From: Punica granatum
Taxonomy: Eukaryota; Streptophyta; Magnoliopsida; Myrtales; Lythraceae
Length of the DNA stretch: 64,000 nucleotides
Direction: 5' to 3'
NCBI RefSeq assembly: GCF_007655135.1
Contig: NC_045128.1
Location: forward strand, 8,184,001 to 8,248,000
The notes under the pieces are model-generated. The model saw only the letters and a list, made by a program, of their open reading frames with translations. It was not told where the DNA came from and did no database searches. The translations under genes were made by a program, and so were the position numbers. This document shows, in pieces, positions 37,956-50,016 of the stretch; position 1 is the first letter of the stretch; every line of letters begins with the position of its first letter.

Positions 37956-38572
37956 TGAAGCAGCGGGATCACGAAAGACATGTCTAAATCTTCGTTTAGA
38001 CGATAAAGATAACACTAACCAAGTTCACAGATAGAAACTCAAGAGGGAATTCGGTAATAATATGATAATTGATTATAAGTTTTTGATTGATTCTTCAAAA
38101 TGAGAAATACAACACTTATATAGAATAGAAACCCTCCAGATATCTACGACTTAACTCCAACTACCACCCATGGCCAACTAAGACCATTAACTTCACTATT
38201 GGAATCTAAAATGTAGCTGGAAATATTTTAAACAATCCAAAATCCGAATTTACATTTCCAATATCATAATTAAAGAGTTAACAACTACTTCACCTGCTTA
38301 ATTAATAAAACTTGACTTCTCCTACCCATCAATATCAGCATATTGTTTGGGCCTTCAATAACCCAAATCGAACTTCTTTGGCTTGGGCCTATAGAGATTG
38401 GGTTTCTCGCGATCAAGTTTCTCTATAAACATTTCTAAGACATCATTGAGACAGGTCATCATTCATTTCCATCTCACGTGAACCTGACCTTGATAAATCC
38501 ATATGTGAGCAAGTAAACTTATATGGACATGCGCTTCTTAAAGCCCATATGGCTAGAAATTGTTTTACATCA
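37956..38572 (-). repeat. 3' LTR of the gag-only element
   Basis: 617 bases, read on the minus strand from TGATGTAAAACAATTTC to CCCGCTGCTTCA. It aligns along its length with 39697-40514 (except for a MITE insertion there) and with 40658-41274 in the opposite orientation. The inner edge is preceded on the minus strand by a purine-rich tract (GTGTGGGAAAA), as expected of a polypurine tract. Confidence 0.88.
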
Positions 38573-38599
38573 TTTTCCCACACTTGCGAAAAGCTCGAC

Positions 38600-39682
38600 C
38601 TTGAGCTTTCAAGAGGTTGTAAATATCGGATTTAATATGCAGCTAACTTGCTCGTATTGTTGTCTCTGCAACAACCATCAGACAAAATTCTTTATGTGGC
38701 AAATACAATATTGTTGGTATCCTTGTGATATTCTCTTCTAAAGTTAAATCTTTTGCTATCAAAAGAGGCAACTCTTCTGAATTTGAAATTGGCTCTTCAT
38801 TAGCCTCGATTGTTTCTTCATTTTTAGGACTTCCGATCTTCTTGGAGACTTCTTCAATTTGTTCCTCCAATGCAACTCCAGAGTGGACGTTGCTTGCAAC
38901 TTCTTCAACTCCTTGGCATTAGCCTCGATCTCCTTCTCAATGCCCATCTTCTATTGAGATGATGGTTGCCCCACCTTGGCAATTTCTTGAGGGACTGGCT
39001 CATTTAATACATTGAACTCCAAAAAGCTTTTGAATTCGGGTGAGTACTCATGCACCGTTCTCTTCCCCTCCATACGCTTTGATCATGTAAAAAAACCAAT
39101 GATGCTCATAGTCTCACGACATAAACCTTGCCTTTAGTAATTGCTTCAAGCGTCTCCATGCGAATATTGGCTCTTTCCCATCTTGAATGCGATCTACTTG
39201 CAGTTTTTTCCACCAAGTCAAAACTTTGCCTCTTAAGCGATAAACCACTCTATCTACTTGGCTTCTATTATCTGGAATATCAAAGTAATCAAAGAAGTGA
39301 TCCACGTAAGAATTCCACTCCAGAAACTCCTTGTCACTTACTCTTCCATTGAAAGTGAGAATTCTTTTCGGATGATAATCCTTCGGCTCCCATATATGTC
39401 CTCTTCTTCCAGGAGAACCATTAATCCGATGGTGTCCTCCATCTTCATCGTCATCACCGAAATGAAACTGATAAGGGACTTGTCGAACGAAAGGTGACTT
39501 AGGAGGAACAACTCGCTGTGTCGAGCTTCCATCTTCCTCATCCCAATTGGTGCCATTCCTAAAAGCATCAAACCTCCCGACTCTCCGCTCCATGAATGAA
39601 AAAAAAAAAACACCCTCTGTTCTTCGATGAGAGGATGATTGTGACTTGCCTCCTTGGCCAGTTCAGATTTAGGCGCATTCAT
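38600..39682 (-). pseudogene. gag gene of the LTR element (frameshifted)
   Basis: The start codon at 39682 (MNAPKSELAKEASHNHPLIEE) lies 14 bases after the 5' LTR. A 12-base A/T homopolymer at about 39599-39610 shifts the frame. The next frame runs on as MERRVGRFDAFRNG and contains the retrotransposon gag core: EWNSYVDHFFDYFDIPDN, RVVYRLRGKVLTWWKKL, IFAWRRLKQLLKARF. It stops at 39114. Further gag-like acidic frames with EEQIEEVSKK follow in other frames down to about 38643. Gag is the structural protein that packages element RNA; this copy cannot make it intact unless the homopolymer is an assembly error. Confidence 0.75.
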
Positions 39683-39696
39683 ACTTTGATACTAAT

Positions 39697-40514
39697 TGAC
39701 GCAGCGGGGATCATGATAACACACTCCTAAATCTTCGTTTAGACATTACAAGATAACACGAACCAAGTTCATATATAGACATTCGAAACAGATTTTAATA
39801 ATTGATGATAAGTATTGATTGATTCTTCAAAATGACGAGTACAACTCTTATATAAAATAGAAACCTTGTAGAAATCTACCACTTTAACTCCAACTACCAC
39901 CCATGGCCAACTAAGACCATTAGTGGAAACTAAAAAGTAGCTGAGAATGTGTTTGGTATTAGAATTGAGTTTTGATTTTAATTGATTTATAATGATTGTA
40001 TTGTTGAATTATAAGAAAAAGTGTGAAAATGTAATGCATAGTTGAAATAAAGTAATGATTGTGTTGTTGAATTGTTAAAAAAATAATGAATAGTTGAGAG
40101 AATTTAGTATTAAAAATTGAATAGAATGGTTAAAAAAATTAAAGAAAATGGAAAAGTAATAATTTTGTTGTTGAATTGAAGATAAGTGGAGTTGAGTTGA
40201 GTTGAGTTGAGTTAAATAATCAACAACTACTTCACTTACTTAATTAATAAAACTTGACTTTTTATACACATCAATATTAACGTCTTATTTGGGTCTTCAA
40301 TACTCCGGATTAGACTTCTTCGGCTTGAACCTATAGAGATTAGGTTTCCCGCGATCATTTTTCTCCACAAACATTTCTAAGACATCATCGAGCCACCTCA
40401 TTATTCCTCTCCATCTCTCGAGAACTTGACCTTAATATATTCATATCTGAGCAAGTAAACTTATTTGGGCATGGGCTTCTTCAAGCCCATGTGGTCAGAA
40501 ATTGCTCTGCATCA
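39697..40514 (-). repeat. 5' LTR of the gag-only element, with MITE insertion
   Basis: Limits TGATGC...GCGTCA on the minus strand, 818 bases including about 270 inserted bases. Without the insertion it is close to the length of the other two LTR copies. Confidence 0.85.
39947..40218. mobile_element. MITE-like element inserted in the 5' LTR
   Basis: It begins ATGTGTTTGGTATTAGA and contains TAATGATTGTGTTGTTGAATT twice in slightly different forms, then a (GAGTT)n tract. It matches 62755-63046 over most of its length. About 55 bases of LTR sequence present in the other two copies are missing here, so the insertion replaced or deleted DNA. Confidence 0.7.
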
Positions 40515-40519
40515 ATGAG

Positions 40520-40652
40520 TATACACAAACTTTGCCTTTTTTATATTTATTTTTTAATTAGAATCATCAAATGGTGTCTGATCAACTCACATGCAGACCT
40601 TAAGTAATCCACTTCCTGATTACTCTTCAATGAATCAATCATTTTTTTTATC
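40520..40652. other. Spacer between two opposed LTR elements
   Basis: About 130 bases of unrelated AT-rich sequence separate the 5' ends of two elements of one family that point away from each other. Confidence 0.7.
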
Positions 40653-40657
40653 CCCTT

Positions 40658-41349
40658 TGATGCGGATCAATTTCAGACCATATGGGCTTCAAGAAGTCCA
40701 TGCCCAAATAAGTTTACTTGCTCAGATATGGATGTATCAAGGTTAGGTTTCCATGAGATGGAATGGAATGATGAGGTGTTTTCATGATGTTTTAGAAGCG
40801 TTTATGGAGAAACCTGATTGCGAGAACCCAATCTCTATTGACCCAAGCCAAAGAAGTCTGATTAGGAGTATTGAAGACCCAAATAAGATGCTGATATTGA
40901 TGGGTAGGAGAAGTAAAGTTTTATTAATTAAGTAGGTGAAATAGTTATTGACTCCGTAATGATAATATTTGGAAGTGCAAATTCGAATTTTGGGAGTGTT
41001 TAATATTTCAAACTACGTTTTAGATTCCAATGGTGAAGTTAATGGTCTTAGTTGGGCATGGATGGTAGTTGGAGTTAAGTAGAAAATTTCTAGAGGATTT
41101 CTGTTCTATATAAGAGTCGTATCCCTCATTTTGAAGAATCAATCAAGAACTTATCATCAATTACCAGATTATTACCAAATTCCCTTTCGGGTTTTTATCT
41201 ATGAACTTGATCCGTGTTACCTTTATCGTTTAGATGAAAATTTTAGCATGTCTTTCGTGATTCTCGTTGCGTCAGTTAGTATCACAACATGAATTCGCCT
41301 AAATCTGAATGGGCGATCAAGGCGTGTCTTTCATGATCCCGCTGCATAA
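40658..41349 (+). mobile_element. Internally deleted second copy of the same LTR element
   Basis: A full 617-base LTR (40658-41274) is followed by the primer-binding site and the first gag codons (GTTAGTATCACAACATGAA). It then jumps at about 41320 to the last 30 bases of a 3' LTR, ending GATCCCGCTGCATAA. The flanks are the exact pentamer CCCTT at 40653-40657 and 41350-41354. Nearly all internal DNA and most of the 3' LTR are gone, while the insertion ends are preserved. Confidence 0.82.
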
Positions 41350-41354
41350 CCCTT

Positions 41355-43930
41355 TTCTCAGTCGACGTTGTCCCCTTTTGTCTTCTTTAATTTGTGATAA
41401 ATAGGGTTGGGGTTGACCCATCCTCATCTCATTCACTCAAGAAGAACACTTTAGACAATCTTGGACTTTGTTCAACAAACCAAGTCATGCTTCGGTGGAA
41501 ATTTTTCTAGGGTTGAGTACCACGTGCGCTCTAAATATTAAATACATATGTCAAATTAATTATCACTATAAGCTTTTATTTTTTGGGTGATCATTATCAC
41601 TATAAACTTTATTCATTATATATCTTGCCAATGAGTTTGCTAGACGTACGGGATTGTTGACTATTAGACAAAAGATATATTAAAACCAATTAATTTTTCT
41701 GTTTCCTAAGATCCCATTTGTCTTTCTTTGAGGGGAAATGTAGAGATACAATAATGTATAACTGCTTAATTAATTATTAACGGTTCCTCCAAAAAATTGC
41801 CGATGGCCAACGTGGATGCACCTCTCTTCTCATATATTCCATATGTAAGCTAAGTATCCTTTTTCGGCGTAAACCATAGCATTTAGAAGCCTAGTTGGAT
41901 AACGACTAATCCAGTTGAGCCGGATCGACCAATTAAGAGATAAAGTTCTTTTAGCGTGAATTTTCTACATTCACAATGATTCAAACTCGAAATCTTGCTT
42001 AAGTGGAATAAGCCGCCGAATTGTTTGAATCAATCCACATTGATTATAAGCTAGGTATCCTTTGATATTCAGTGAATCAATTTCTTGAGCATGAATTGAT
42101 TCAACTAGTGTCTTGTGGTCAGAATTGCATTAATATTTGAGCGAGGATGACCCTCAGCTAATAAGGAAACGATGTCTCGTAGTCAAAGAAAAAAAGTACA
42201 TTACATATAAAGGTACAGAATCACAACTTCGAGTCTCCTTAATTTACTTAAATTAGGTATAAAACAACTAATCCATGTTAAGCTTTTGTTTGAGGAAGTT
42301 TATCTAAATTATTCTTTTGTGGGATTAGTAGCTAACTCTTGATCTTCATTTCGTTATTGATATCAGTTGAATACACACGTGAAACGAGAACAAATGATGA
42401 GATCTTATTACATTGAAGATCATCGAATATTCTTATAACGTTCGGGCTAGCTAAGCGAGCTAGCTAGCGCTGGATTGGATTAAATGTCACATATATTCCG
42501 CCGTTTTGTTTTCCAATTGCAATCTTTGGACATACAAAGATGAGTTTAAATCGGTTTCTTTGTAGAGATTTTTAGATCATATGCACATGTGTGTGGCTTC
42601 TGAGTTCCTTGCAGTGTTCTGAAAGACAAACATCTAATTAATGAGCCAAACAGATTTTAATTTAAGATTTCCTGTCACTGGCCGACCCCCTGCAACCAGC
42701 GACATCAACAGTTCAGCTCCATGTGGGGACCCCATCGTTTAACTCTTTCTCCCTCCTTTGAAGTGTCTCCCGAAATTACAAGTATCTAGAAACCGATACG
42801 ATCCATCCGAACTAACAATCACATTGAACCAAATATAGCGGATATTTATCGGATTCTTGAGAGTATAGAATGAACTTTGATTAAACGGACAACTATATCT
42901 GTTATGTTCACCACACAACAACATCTATATGGCTCGGGAGTGTTTACTAATTTTTAGCCTGACGCGAGTGTGATAATGCCACGTTATCCTTCTAGAATTT
43001 TACTAGTTGTGGGGCAATGCCTCAAAAATTACTCTTTTTGGCAGGATGATATAATATTCGATGTAGTACACCTGTGTTCAAAGTTCCGATAATCCAAAGC
43101 ATCATAGAAGGCAACATTTCTCAGTGTGAACCATGAAAATCAACCCTAGAGTGATAACAAACATTAATATATGGATAGTTTGGCAAGGGTTGAAAATATA
43201 GAAAGCTTTGGTCATTGTTAGGAGGATATTTTCCACTCACACAGAATCACATGACAGGATGTATATTATTATTTTGAGGAGGTGACTGGAATTTTAATTA
43301 ATGCAAAGTTTTATTGTAAGCAAAGCATGTCGATCCAACTTTATTATATATAGAAGATGAATCTGAAGTACAAAATCCACTTGAATACAAGTCAACAGAT
43401 TCCTTTGTCGCCGCTTCCACACATTGTGCTGTGCTTCCTCACGCTACTCCACATCAATTTTATAAAAGGGCAGCTCTCGTTCATATATATATACCATGCA
43501 ATATAACATTCACAATAAACATAAAAATTTTGCAAATCACGAATGGTACTCCACTTGGCAAATCACGTTTCATGGTGGTGAACTTCACCAGCAATACAGC
43601 GACTCAAAACATACTAAAAGCACTTCATGATCAAGAGAGAGTATTCTATATAATGAGTAACTTACGTGGCATGTGCAATGATCCCATTGCTGCTTAACAC
43701 ATATTTATATAATGATGTTTTAATTTTGTAAGATAAAATTTTTCTTCAGTATCTTATAAAAAATTTTCACCTCATCATCGCGATGATGTTTTGTGATCTG
43801 ACTAAAAATTAATAAACTTTAATATGAGATGACAAATTAAGCAATGTGTTTTTACTCTCATGCACCTCTTTCTCTGTCCTTCACATGAAGGGAAAGAAGA
43901 GTAGCTCTTGGACCAGCAAACCTGATCTCA
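41355..43930. other. Intergenic DNA and PIN2 upstream region
   Basis: It holds a SINE copy (41885-42055) and otherwise AT-rich sequence. The last kilobase must contain the PIN2 promoter. No separate gene is seen. Confidence 0.45.
41885..42055 (-). mobile_element. SINE (family A), copy
   Basis: The minus strand shows AATGTGGATTGATTCAAAC, GATTTCGAGTTTGAATC (B-box region), AAGAACTTTATCTCTTAATT and GATCCGGCTCAACTGGATTA. These are the conserved blocks of the family. Confidence 0.65.
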
Positions 43931-43933
43931 GCC

Positions 43934-43964
43934 TATATATATTTATATATATAGAGACCTTTAG
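43934..43964 (+). promoter_or_regulatory. TATA-rich core promoter of PIN2
   Basis: A TATATATATTTATATATATAG stretch lies about 60-90 bases before the PIN2 start codon, the expected place for a TATA box. The exact box cannot be picked from the repeats. Confidence 0.5.
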
Positions 43965-44021
43965 CTTCTCCTTATTCTCTTCCTAGCTACTTCAGATTGG
44001 ACACTTCTTCTATTGGGAAAA

Positions 44022-47000
44022 ATGATCACTGGGAAGGATATATATGACGTCCTCGCCGCGATTGTGCCGCTGTATGTTGCCATGATCTTAGCCTACGGGT
44101 CGGTCCGGTGGTGGAAGATCTTCACACCCGACCAGTGCTCTGGCATAAACCGATTTGTGGCGGTCTTTGCAGTCCCCCTGCTCTCTTTCCACTTCATCTC
44201 CACCAATGACATATACGCTATGAACTACCACTTTATCGCGGCCGACTCGCTCCAGAAAGTCGTCATCCTCGTTGCCCTCTTTGTATGGCAAGCGTTCTCA
44301 AAGCATGGGAACCTCGAGTGGATGATCACACTATTCTCACTGTCGACCCTACCGAACACCCTGGTGATGGGAATCCCACTGCTAAGTGCCATGTATGGGG
44401 AATTTTCAGGTGAATAACATCAGAATATATATGAAATAAATCTCATGAGACATGACATAATGAAATGAATCTAGTGCCTGTACATTTCTATTTGTTAGAT
44501 GTTCCGGTAGTCCACCATATGTTCCTAAGTACACATGTTGCTGCTCTTTACAGGCGGTCTGATGGTCCAGATCGTGGTCCTGCAAAGCGTGATTTGGTAC
44601 ACACTCATGCTCTTCATGTTCGAGTACCGGGGGGCTAAGTTGCTCATCAATGACCAGTTCCCTGAGACAGCTGGGTCAATCACCTCGTTTAAGGTCGAGT
44701 CCGATGTGATATCCCTCAATGGCCGGGAACCCCTGCAGGCAGATGCAGAGATTGGAGAGGATGGGAAACTCCATGTGGTGGTCCGGAGATCCAACACCCC
44801 CTCGATGATCTCCTCATTCAAGTCCCATGGGCTGAACTCCCTCACTTCCATGACCCCACGGGCATCAAACCTCACTGGCGTCGAGATCTACTCAGTTCAG
44901 TCCTCCAGAGAGCCGACCCCCAGGGCATCGAGTTTCAACCAGACAGACTTCTATGCAATGTTCAATAGCAAAGCTGCGAGCCCCAAGCACGGATACACCA
45001 ATAGCTTCCAGGGTGGCTTTCCGGACATTTACTCAGTGCAGTCCTCGAAGGTGGCCACCCCAAGGACTTCGAACTTCGATGAGGACATGTTGAGGATTAA
45101 CAACAGTAATCCCAAGAAAAGAGGAGGACAGAAAAGTATGAGCGGGGAACTGTATAATGGAGGCTCCCTTCCCGCGTATCCACCTCCGAACCCAATGTTT
45201 TCAGGGTCTACAAGTGGAAACCCTAGGAGGAAGGACAGTGGAGGCGGAGGAGGAGGGCCGAACAATAAGGAGCTCCATATGTTTGTCTGGAGCTCAAGTG
45301 CATCTCCAGTCTCTGAAGCAAACACGAGGAATGCTATGCACGCTGATCCTTCCGGTAGGGCAGCAAGTCTCCCACAAGAAAACACAGCCTCCAAAGGTAA
45401 GAAGAAAGGCAACCCCGTATCTTTTTCTTCCTCTTTTCACTTTTTCTGGTTATAAGGGAGGTTTATAGAATTAGAATGGGATAAGAAGGAGACAATGGAT
45501 GAGAATTGAACCGAGCTCCTTAGATCGAGTCGAATACACAAAAACCGCATCTCTCAAAGCATATGATTTGTCTTCTTTTGCACTTGTTTTGCCTTTTAGT
45601 GTCTTGCTATGATGACATACTCACTAACCAAATCATGAGAAATAATCATTGTGTCTTTAACGGTTTGTCTCAATAATTGACAGTAAGATCTCAATGGGAC
45701 CAGCCCCAGATTACCTAGAATTACTACAAGTAGAGCCTACAATTGGGCATGCACTTTATTAATGATGTTTGGTTTCAGATGGATAACATATGGTCATAGA
45801 AATTGTTTCTAGTGGACTTTCTCATTTCTGAGGTTTCTCACGGGGGCCAAAAAAATTTGAGTCTTTTTTCAAAGGTTGAAGGGCCCTGAAAAAGGATATC
45901 TCAAATGGTTTTCAGGATTTTTTTTTGAAAGGGAAAATGAAGAAATTAAAATAGTTTATAGGTAAATTTTCAATGAGATCACAAAGTGTCCATAGTTTAT
46001 TAACTGAAAGTAACAATTTACTCTTTCATCTTTGATATATACAGCAATGCAAGAATTGATCGACAACATGACTCCACCGGGGAAGAGGCCGAAGGCGAAT
46101 GCGAACGCGGATCATCAGAAAGAGGTGGAAGTACAAGTAGAAGAAGGGAGCAAGCAAGCTCCTTTGAATGGGTCTCCGTACAGCAATTGCCAGAAGAAAG
46201 TGGACATGGACGAAGAAGGAGCGGGAGAACCCAGCAGGAAGCATCAAATGCCACCAGCCAGTGTGATGACAAGGCTCATCCTCATCATGGTCTGGAGGAA
46301 GCTCATCCGGAACCCGAACACTTACTCGAGCCTTCTAGGGCTCGCCTGGTCCCTAATCTCTTTCAAGTAAGTTGTCGTTGCACATCCCCTTCAACACTTG
46401 GTTAAGCATATCAAACTAACAAGAATCAAATCTTATCAGTTTCATAATTCCTTCGTTATTATTCATTTTCTACAACGATCATATGCAGCGCGACTTTGTT
46501 AGCTTATACCAACTTCCTGTCTGTTTTGAGGGTGAATTTATTTGTTTTGACCAAAGCGTCATTTCAATTGCCAGTCTTTGCACAGAGATTAAAATAGTTC
46601 ACGAGCACATGTTGTCAAGTGCACGCTGCCCTCAATCAGTCTGACTTCGTCTTTTTTTAAAAAAATTATTATAAAGATACTTTTTGTATTTATATATAAA
46701 TATATATATATTTCTCATTTATGCATATCTTTTGAAGTGAAGATTTACTTGAATATGAATTAATTGTGTTGTCCTTTTCGATAGGTGGAACATTCAAATG
46801 CCATCGATAGTGAAAGGATCCATCTCCATTTTGTCTGATGCTGGTCTTGGGATGGCCATGTTCAGTCTTGGTAATTACCTCTTTAACGTGTATATTGACA
46901 CTGCAGTATATAAAAAATTAACTAATAAATATCACTTCTTGCTTCTTCTTTTTTTCCCAAAGGAAAAGGGCCGAAGTCCGAATAAATATTACATTTAATG

Positions 47001-47973
47001 AAGTTGATTTTAGACGACAATTTAAGTAGAATTCGGGTTTTTTATGTACATATTTTTGCAATGTGATGATCTACACTCTCTAATCGATATATATTTATTG
47101 TTAGATTACCGATAACACAGTTCGAATCGACTACAGATATTTGCTTTTTAATTAATTTGAATAAGCGAAATTATTGACTAATAATTCCTAATTGTATTAA
47201 ATAGGACTTTTCATGGCTCTTCAACCGAGGATAATAGCTTGTGGGAAGTCAGTGGCAACATTTTCAATGGCAGTTAGGTTCTTGACTGGACCAGCTGTGA
47301 TCGCTGCCGCTTCCATTGCCATTGGCCTCCGGGGAGTTCTCTTGCACGTTGCCATTGTTCAGGTACGTCGGCCTAATAATATAAACGATCATATTCGCAT
47401 TCAACTTGAATTAATTATATCCAAGATTTATAATTAGTCAGACATATTCAATCTAGGTAATTGACAAAAATTCTAGAATTAGAAAAGAAAACCGTTCATC
47501 TAATTTTCAGATTAGAGCTTGTTCTTGGTTGGTCTGTTTGTGTGCACGTAGCGTTAATTTGATATTTGAAAGAAGATATCGACCGGCATAAAAATGGCAT
47601 GTGTTCGTGGCATTATTATTTTGGTATTGATAAAGCTGAAGTTTGGATTCTTCATGTGTCAACAGGCTGCTCTACCACAAGGAATCGTTCCGTTTGTGTT
47701 TGCTAAGGAATATAACGTTCATCCCGACATCCTTAGCACCGCGTAAATTCACAAATCCTTCAGATACATTGAAATGTTACTTGATATCTTCTTCAATATC
47801 GATGGATTCTTATCCACTGATACCCGAAATATATATGGTAAAGTGATGAATATAATTAAATTAAATTGCCAAATCTGACTAACATTAATTTTTTCCGTTT
47901 CTGCAGGGTTATTTTTGGGATGCTGATTGCTTTGCCCATCACGATACTCTATTATGTTCTTCTCGGAGTCTGA
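44022..47973 (+). CDS. PIN2: PIN2-type auxin efflux carrier
   Basis: Seven exons: 44022-44409, 44554-45396, 46045-46366, 46785-46870, 47205-47362, 47666-47742 and 47907-47973. All introns are GT-AG, phases join, and the product is 646 residues, about the size of Arabidopsis PIN2. Residues 1-160 are the N-terminal membrane bundle ([37 protein letters not shown]). A long hydrophilic loop spans about 161-478 with three TPRxS/N kinase sites: TPRASN 230-235, TPRASS 251-256 and TPRTSN 298-303. The C-terminal bundle follows, with NPNTY at 500-504 and [18 protein letters not shown] near the end. [21 protein letters not shown] and [14 protein letters not shown] in the loop point to PIN2 (EIR1/AGR1) rather than PIN1, 3, 4 or 7. 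PIN2 exports auxin from polarised root epidermis and cortex cells and is needed for gravitropism. The TPRxS sites are known targets of PID/WAG and D6PK kinases. The true start is the ATG at 44022. Confidence 0.96.
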
Positions 47974-49487
47974 CTTCTCTTGGAAATTGCAAACATTGCA
48001 AGAGACTAATTTTTTAAAAGAAAAGGTCAGAATTAATTGAGATTTATTAGCTGGATAGATCTGAAGCAAGCAAAGCATCAAATCTCTGAGCAAATAGAAA
48101 AATCATATTGCCAGCCATCGGATTCGGTGCATGAGAATCTGCATGCACCAAGTTAGGATGTGGGGGTTTTGTAGACACTTCCATGTGCCTTTTCCCTTGT
48201 GGATCGATCATTTTTATGTAGAATTTATCAATTACAGTAATTAGATTATAAGTTACGACGCCTTTTGTTGTGTCAGATTGTTCATTATGAGATGGAAGAT
48301 TAACATAGGAGAGCAAAGAATGCGTGATAGAAGTTAGCATCTCTTAAATTAACTGTGTATTATCATTTCTTTTACCATAATATCCGGAAATCCAATCGAT
48401 CCTCGACTGATTCAGTTTAAGCAAGACCGATCAATTAAGAAACTAAAACTATCTTAACATGAATTTTTTTTTATTCATAAAACTTAAATTCGAGATCTTA
48501 TTTAAAGAAAATAAGTGCAAATCTGCTTGAATCAATTTATATTGATTTCGTTTTGTTTTTTTCTCTTGGGTAGAACACTTATCCCAATGCATCTCCAGCT
48601 CTTAATTTGCTTCTCCATGAATTCTCAGCTAGTCGGTCGCATTAATTATACGTGCTTCTAAGCAATTGGACTTTCGCATATATCAATTCATAAAGGCTTA
48701 ATATTTTGCAAACACTTTCAAATCTATCCTAGCATTTGAATTATCATAGAAATAGGCTCATGTTTCATCTTTGCTTATGTGGACCTTGTTATTTTCTATC
48801 ATTTTTTACACATTCTTCTTGGCATTCTGGTGATTCAAAACTGCATCAAATCATAATAAAATGTGAAAATAGTTAATAATTTTTAAAATTTGATAAAATC
48901 GTTCTTCATATATTGTATCCAATAAAGAGAGCTGTCAAGTTGATCATCATCTTCCATCTGTCTATATGGCAAGGTATCTAGAACTTGAGAAATATAAGAG
49001 CTAAGGAAAGCAGATGAAGAAAGAAAATTGCCAACCGTCACATTTTAATTAGCTAAATATTTGAAACGATAGGCCTCATTCTTTTCTATAATTAAAATGC
49101 TGAAATAAATTTGAAATTGACTTCATAAGTTGATTCACGCAATTATATTACTTTGAATTCATATACAATCAAAGATCACAAGCAAGATATACGATCTAAA
49201 TTGTTCTCATTATGGAGGTGATGTGCCAAAAAAAAAAAAATCTTCGGGTTGCTCCTCCTGACTCTGATCACCTCCCGTACCTGCAAGAAGGGCTCGTTGG
49301 GTTGTTGCCTGAGGGCCCCTTTGACGCCCATGTAGGAAGAGTTGTAGAAGTGAACATATACTAAAGAGTGTGTGCGTGTTAGGATTATCTTAAGAATTTC
49401 CTTATATAGGTCCCATGGAGATGATATTTTATGTTGAGGGTAGAAAAGTCGATTGGCCCTTGGTAATGCCCAGCTAAGAACCTTCAT
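47974..49487. other. PIN2 3' flank and intergenic DNA
   Basis: Apart from a SINE copy (48395-48545), no element or gene was recognised. A region near 49230-49330 is GC-richer with GGGCCC words and may be an old retroelement piece. Confidence 0.4.
48395..48545 (-). mobile_element. SINE (family A), copy
   Basis: The minus strand reads AATATAAATTGATTCAAGC, GATCTCGAATTTAAG, then AGTTTTAGTTTCTTAATTGAT, then GTCTTGCTTAAACTGAATCAG, matching the family block order. Diverged copy. Confidence 0.6.
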
Positions 49488-50016
49488 TATTAAATTTCTA
49501 TTGGACTTATACGGGCTCGGACCCATATCCACTTAAAAGTTCAAACTGATAAGTGGTGGTACCCAAGTCTCATATAAACCCATGGATATTTTTTTCTTTT
49601 CCGATGTGGGATTTATCCCATTTTTACTCCTCAGCACCCGCCCTCACGTGCAACGTGTGGTCTATTTCTGCCTACACGTTGTCACGTGCCCTTAAACACC
49701 CGCCCTCAACAATTGACCTCGAATCGGGCTCTTCTTCCGTGCTCGGGCAAGGGGGGGACTAACACGAGGCGCACACTTTGGCTGCACTCGGACATATTGG
49801 GCCTGACGCGGTGTGGGTGCGCACACGCGCGTGGGCGCGCTACGCGTAACCTGGGCTTTGATACCATATTAAATTTCCATTGGACTTATACGGGCTCGGA
49901 CCCATGTCCACTTAAAAGCTCAAGCTGATAAGTGATGGTACCCAAGTTTCATATAAATCCATGAATATTTTTTTTCTTTTTCGATGTGGAATTTATTTCA
50001 TTTTTACTCCTCAACA
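49488..50016 (-). mobile_element. TRIM (miniature LTR retrotransposon)
   Basis: Two direct repeats of about 150 bases (49488-49636 and 49867-50016) flank a 230-base GC-rich core. On the minus strand the right repeat is followed immediately by TGGTATCAAAGCCCAGG, a primer-binding site for initiator tRNA-Met, and the left repeat is preceded by a purine tract (GAGGGCGGG). No protein frame fits inside. The two repeats differ at about 13 positions, nearly all C/T or G/A changes. A 5-base target duplication was not found. Confidence 0.83.

Larger units (their letters stand above)
37956..40514 (-). mobile_element. Non-autonomous, gag-only LTR retrotransposon
   Basis: It has two LTRs in direct orientation, a perfect 5-base target duplication (ATGAG) and a primer-binding site after the 5' LTR (TTAGTATCAAAGT, resembling the TGGTATCAGAGC class that pairs with initiator tRNA-Met). 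The internal region of only 1124 bases has a gag-like frame and no protease, RT, RNase H or integrase. This fits the TR-GAG type of element, which needs enzymes from other elements. The 5' LTR carries a MITE insertion. Confidence 0.87.

Noticed and set aside
45029..45412. Minus-strand open frame within PIN2 exon 2
   Set aside because: Shadow of the PIN2 hydrophilic loop on the other strand, with no family resemblance.
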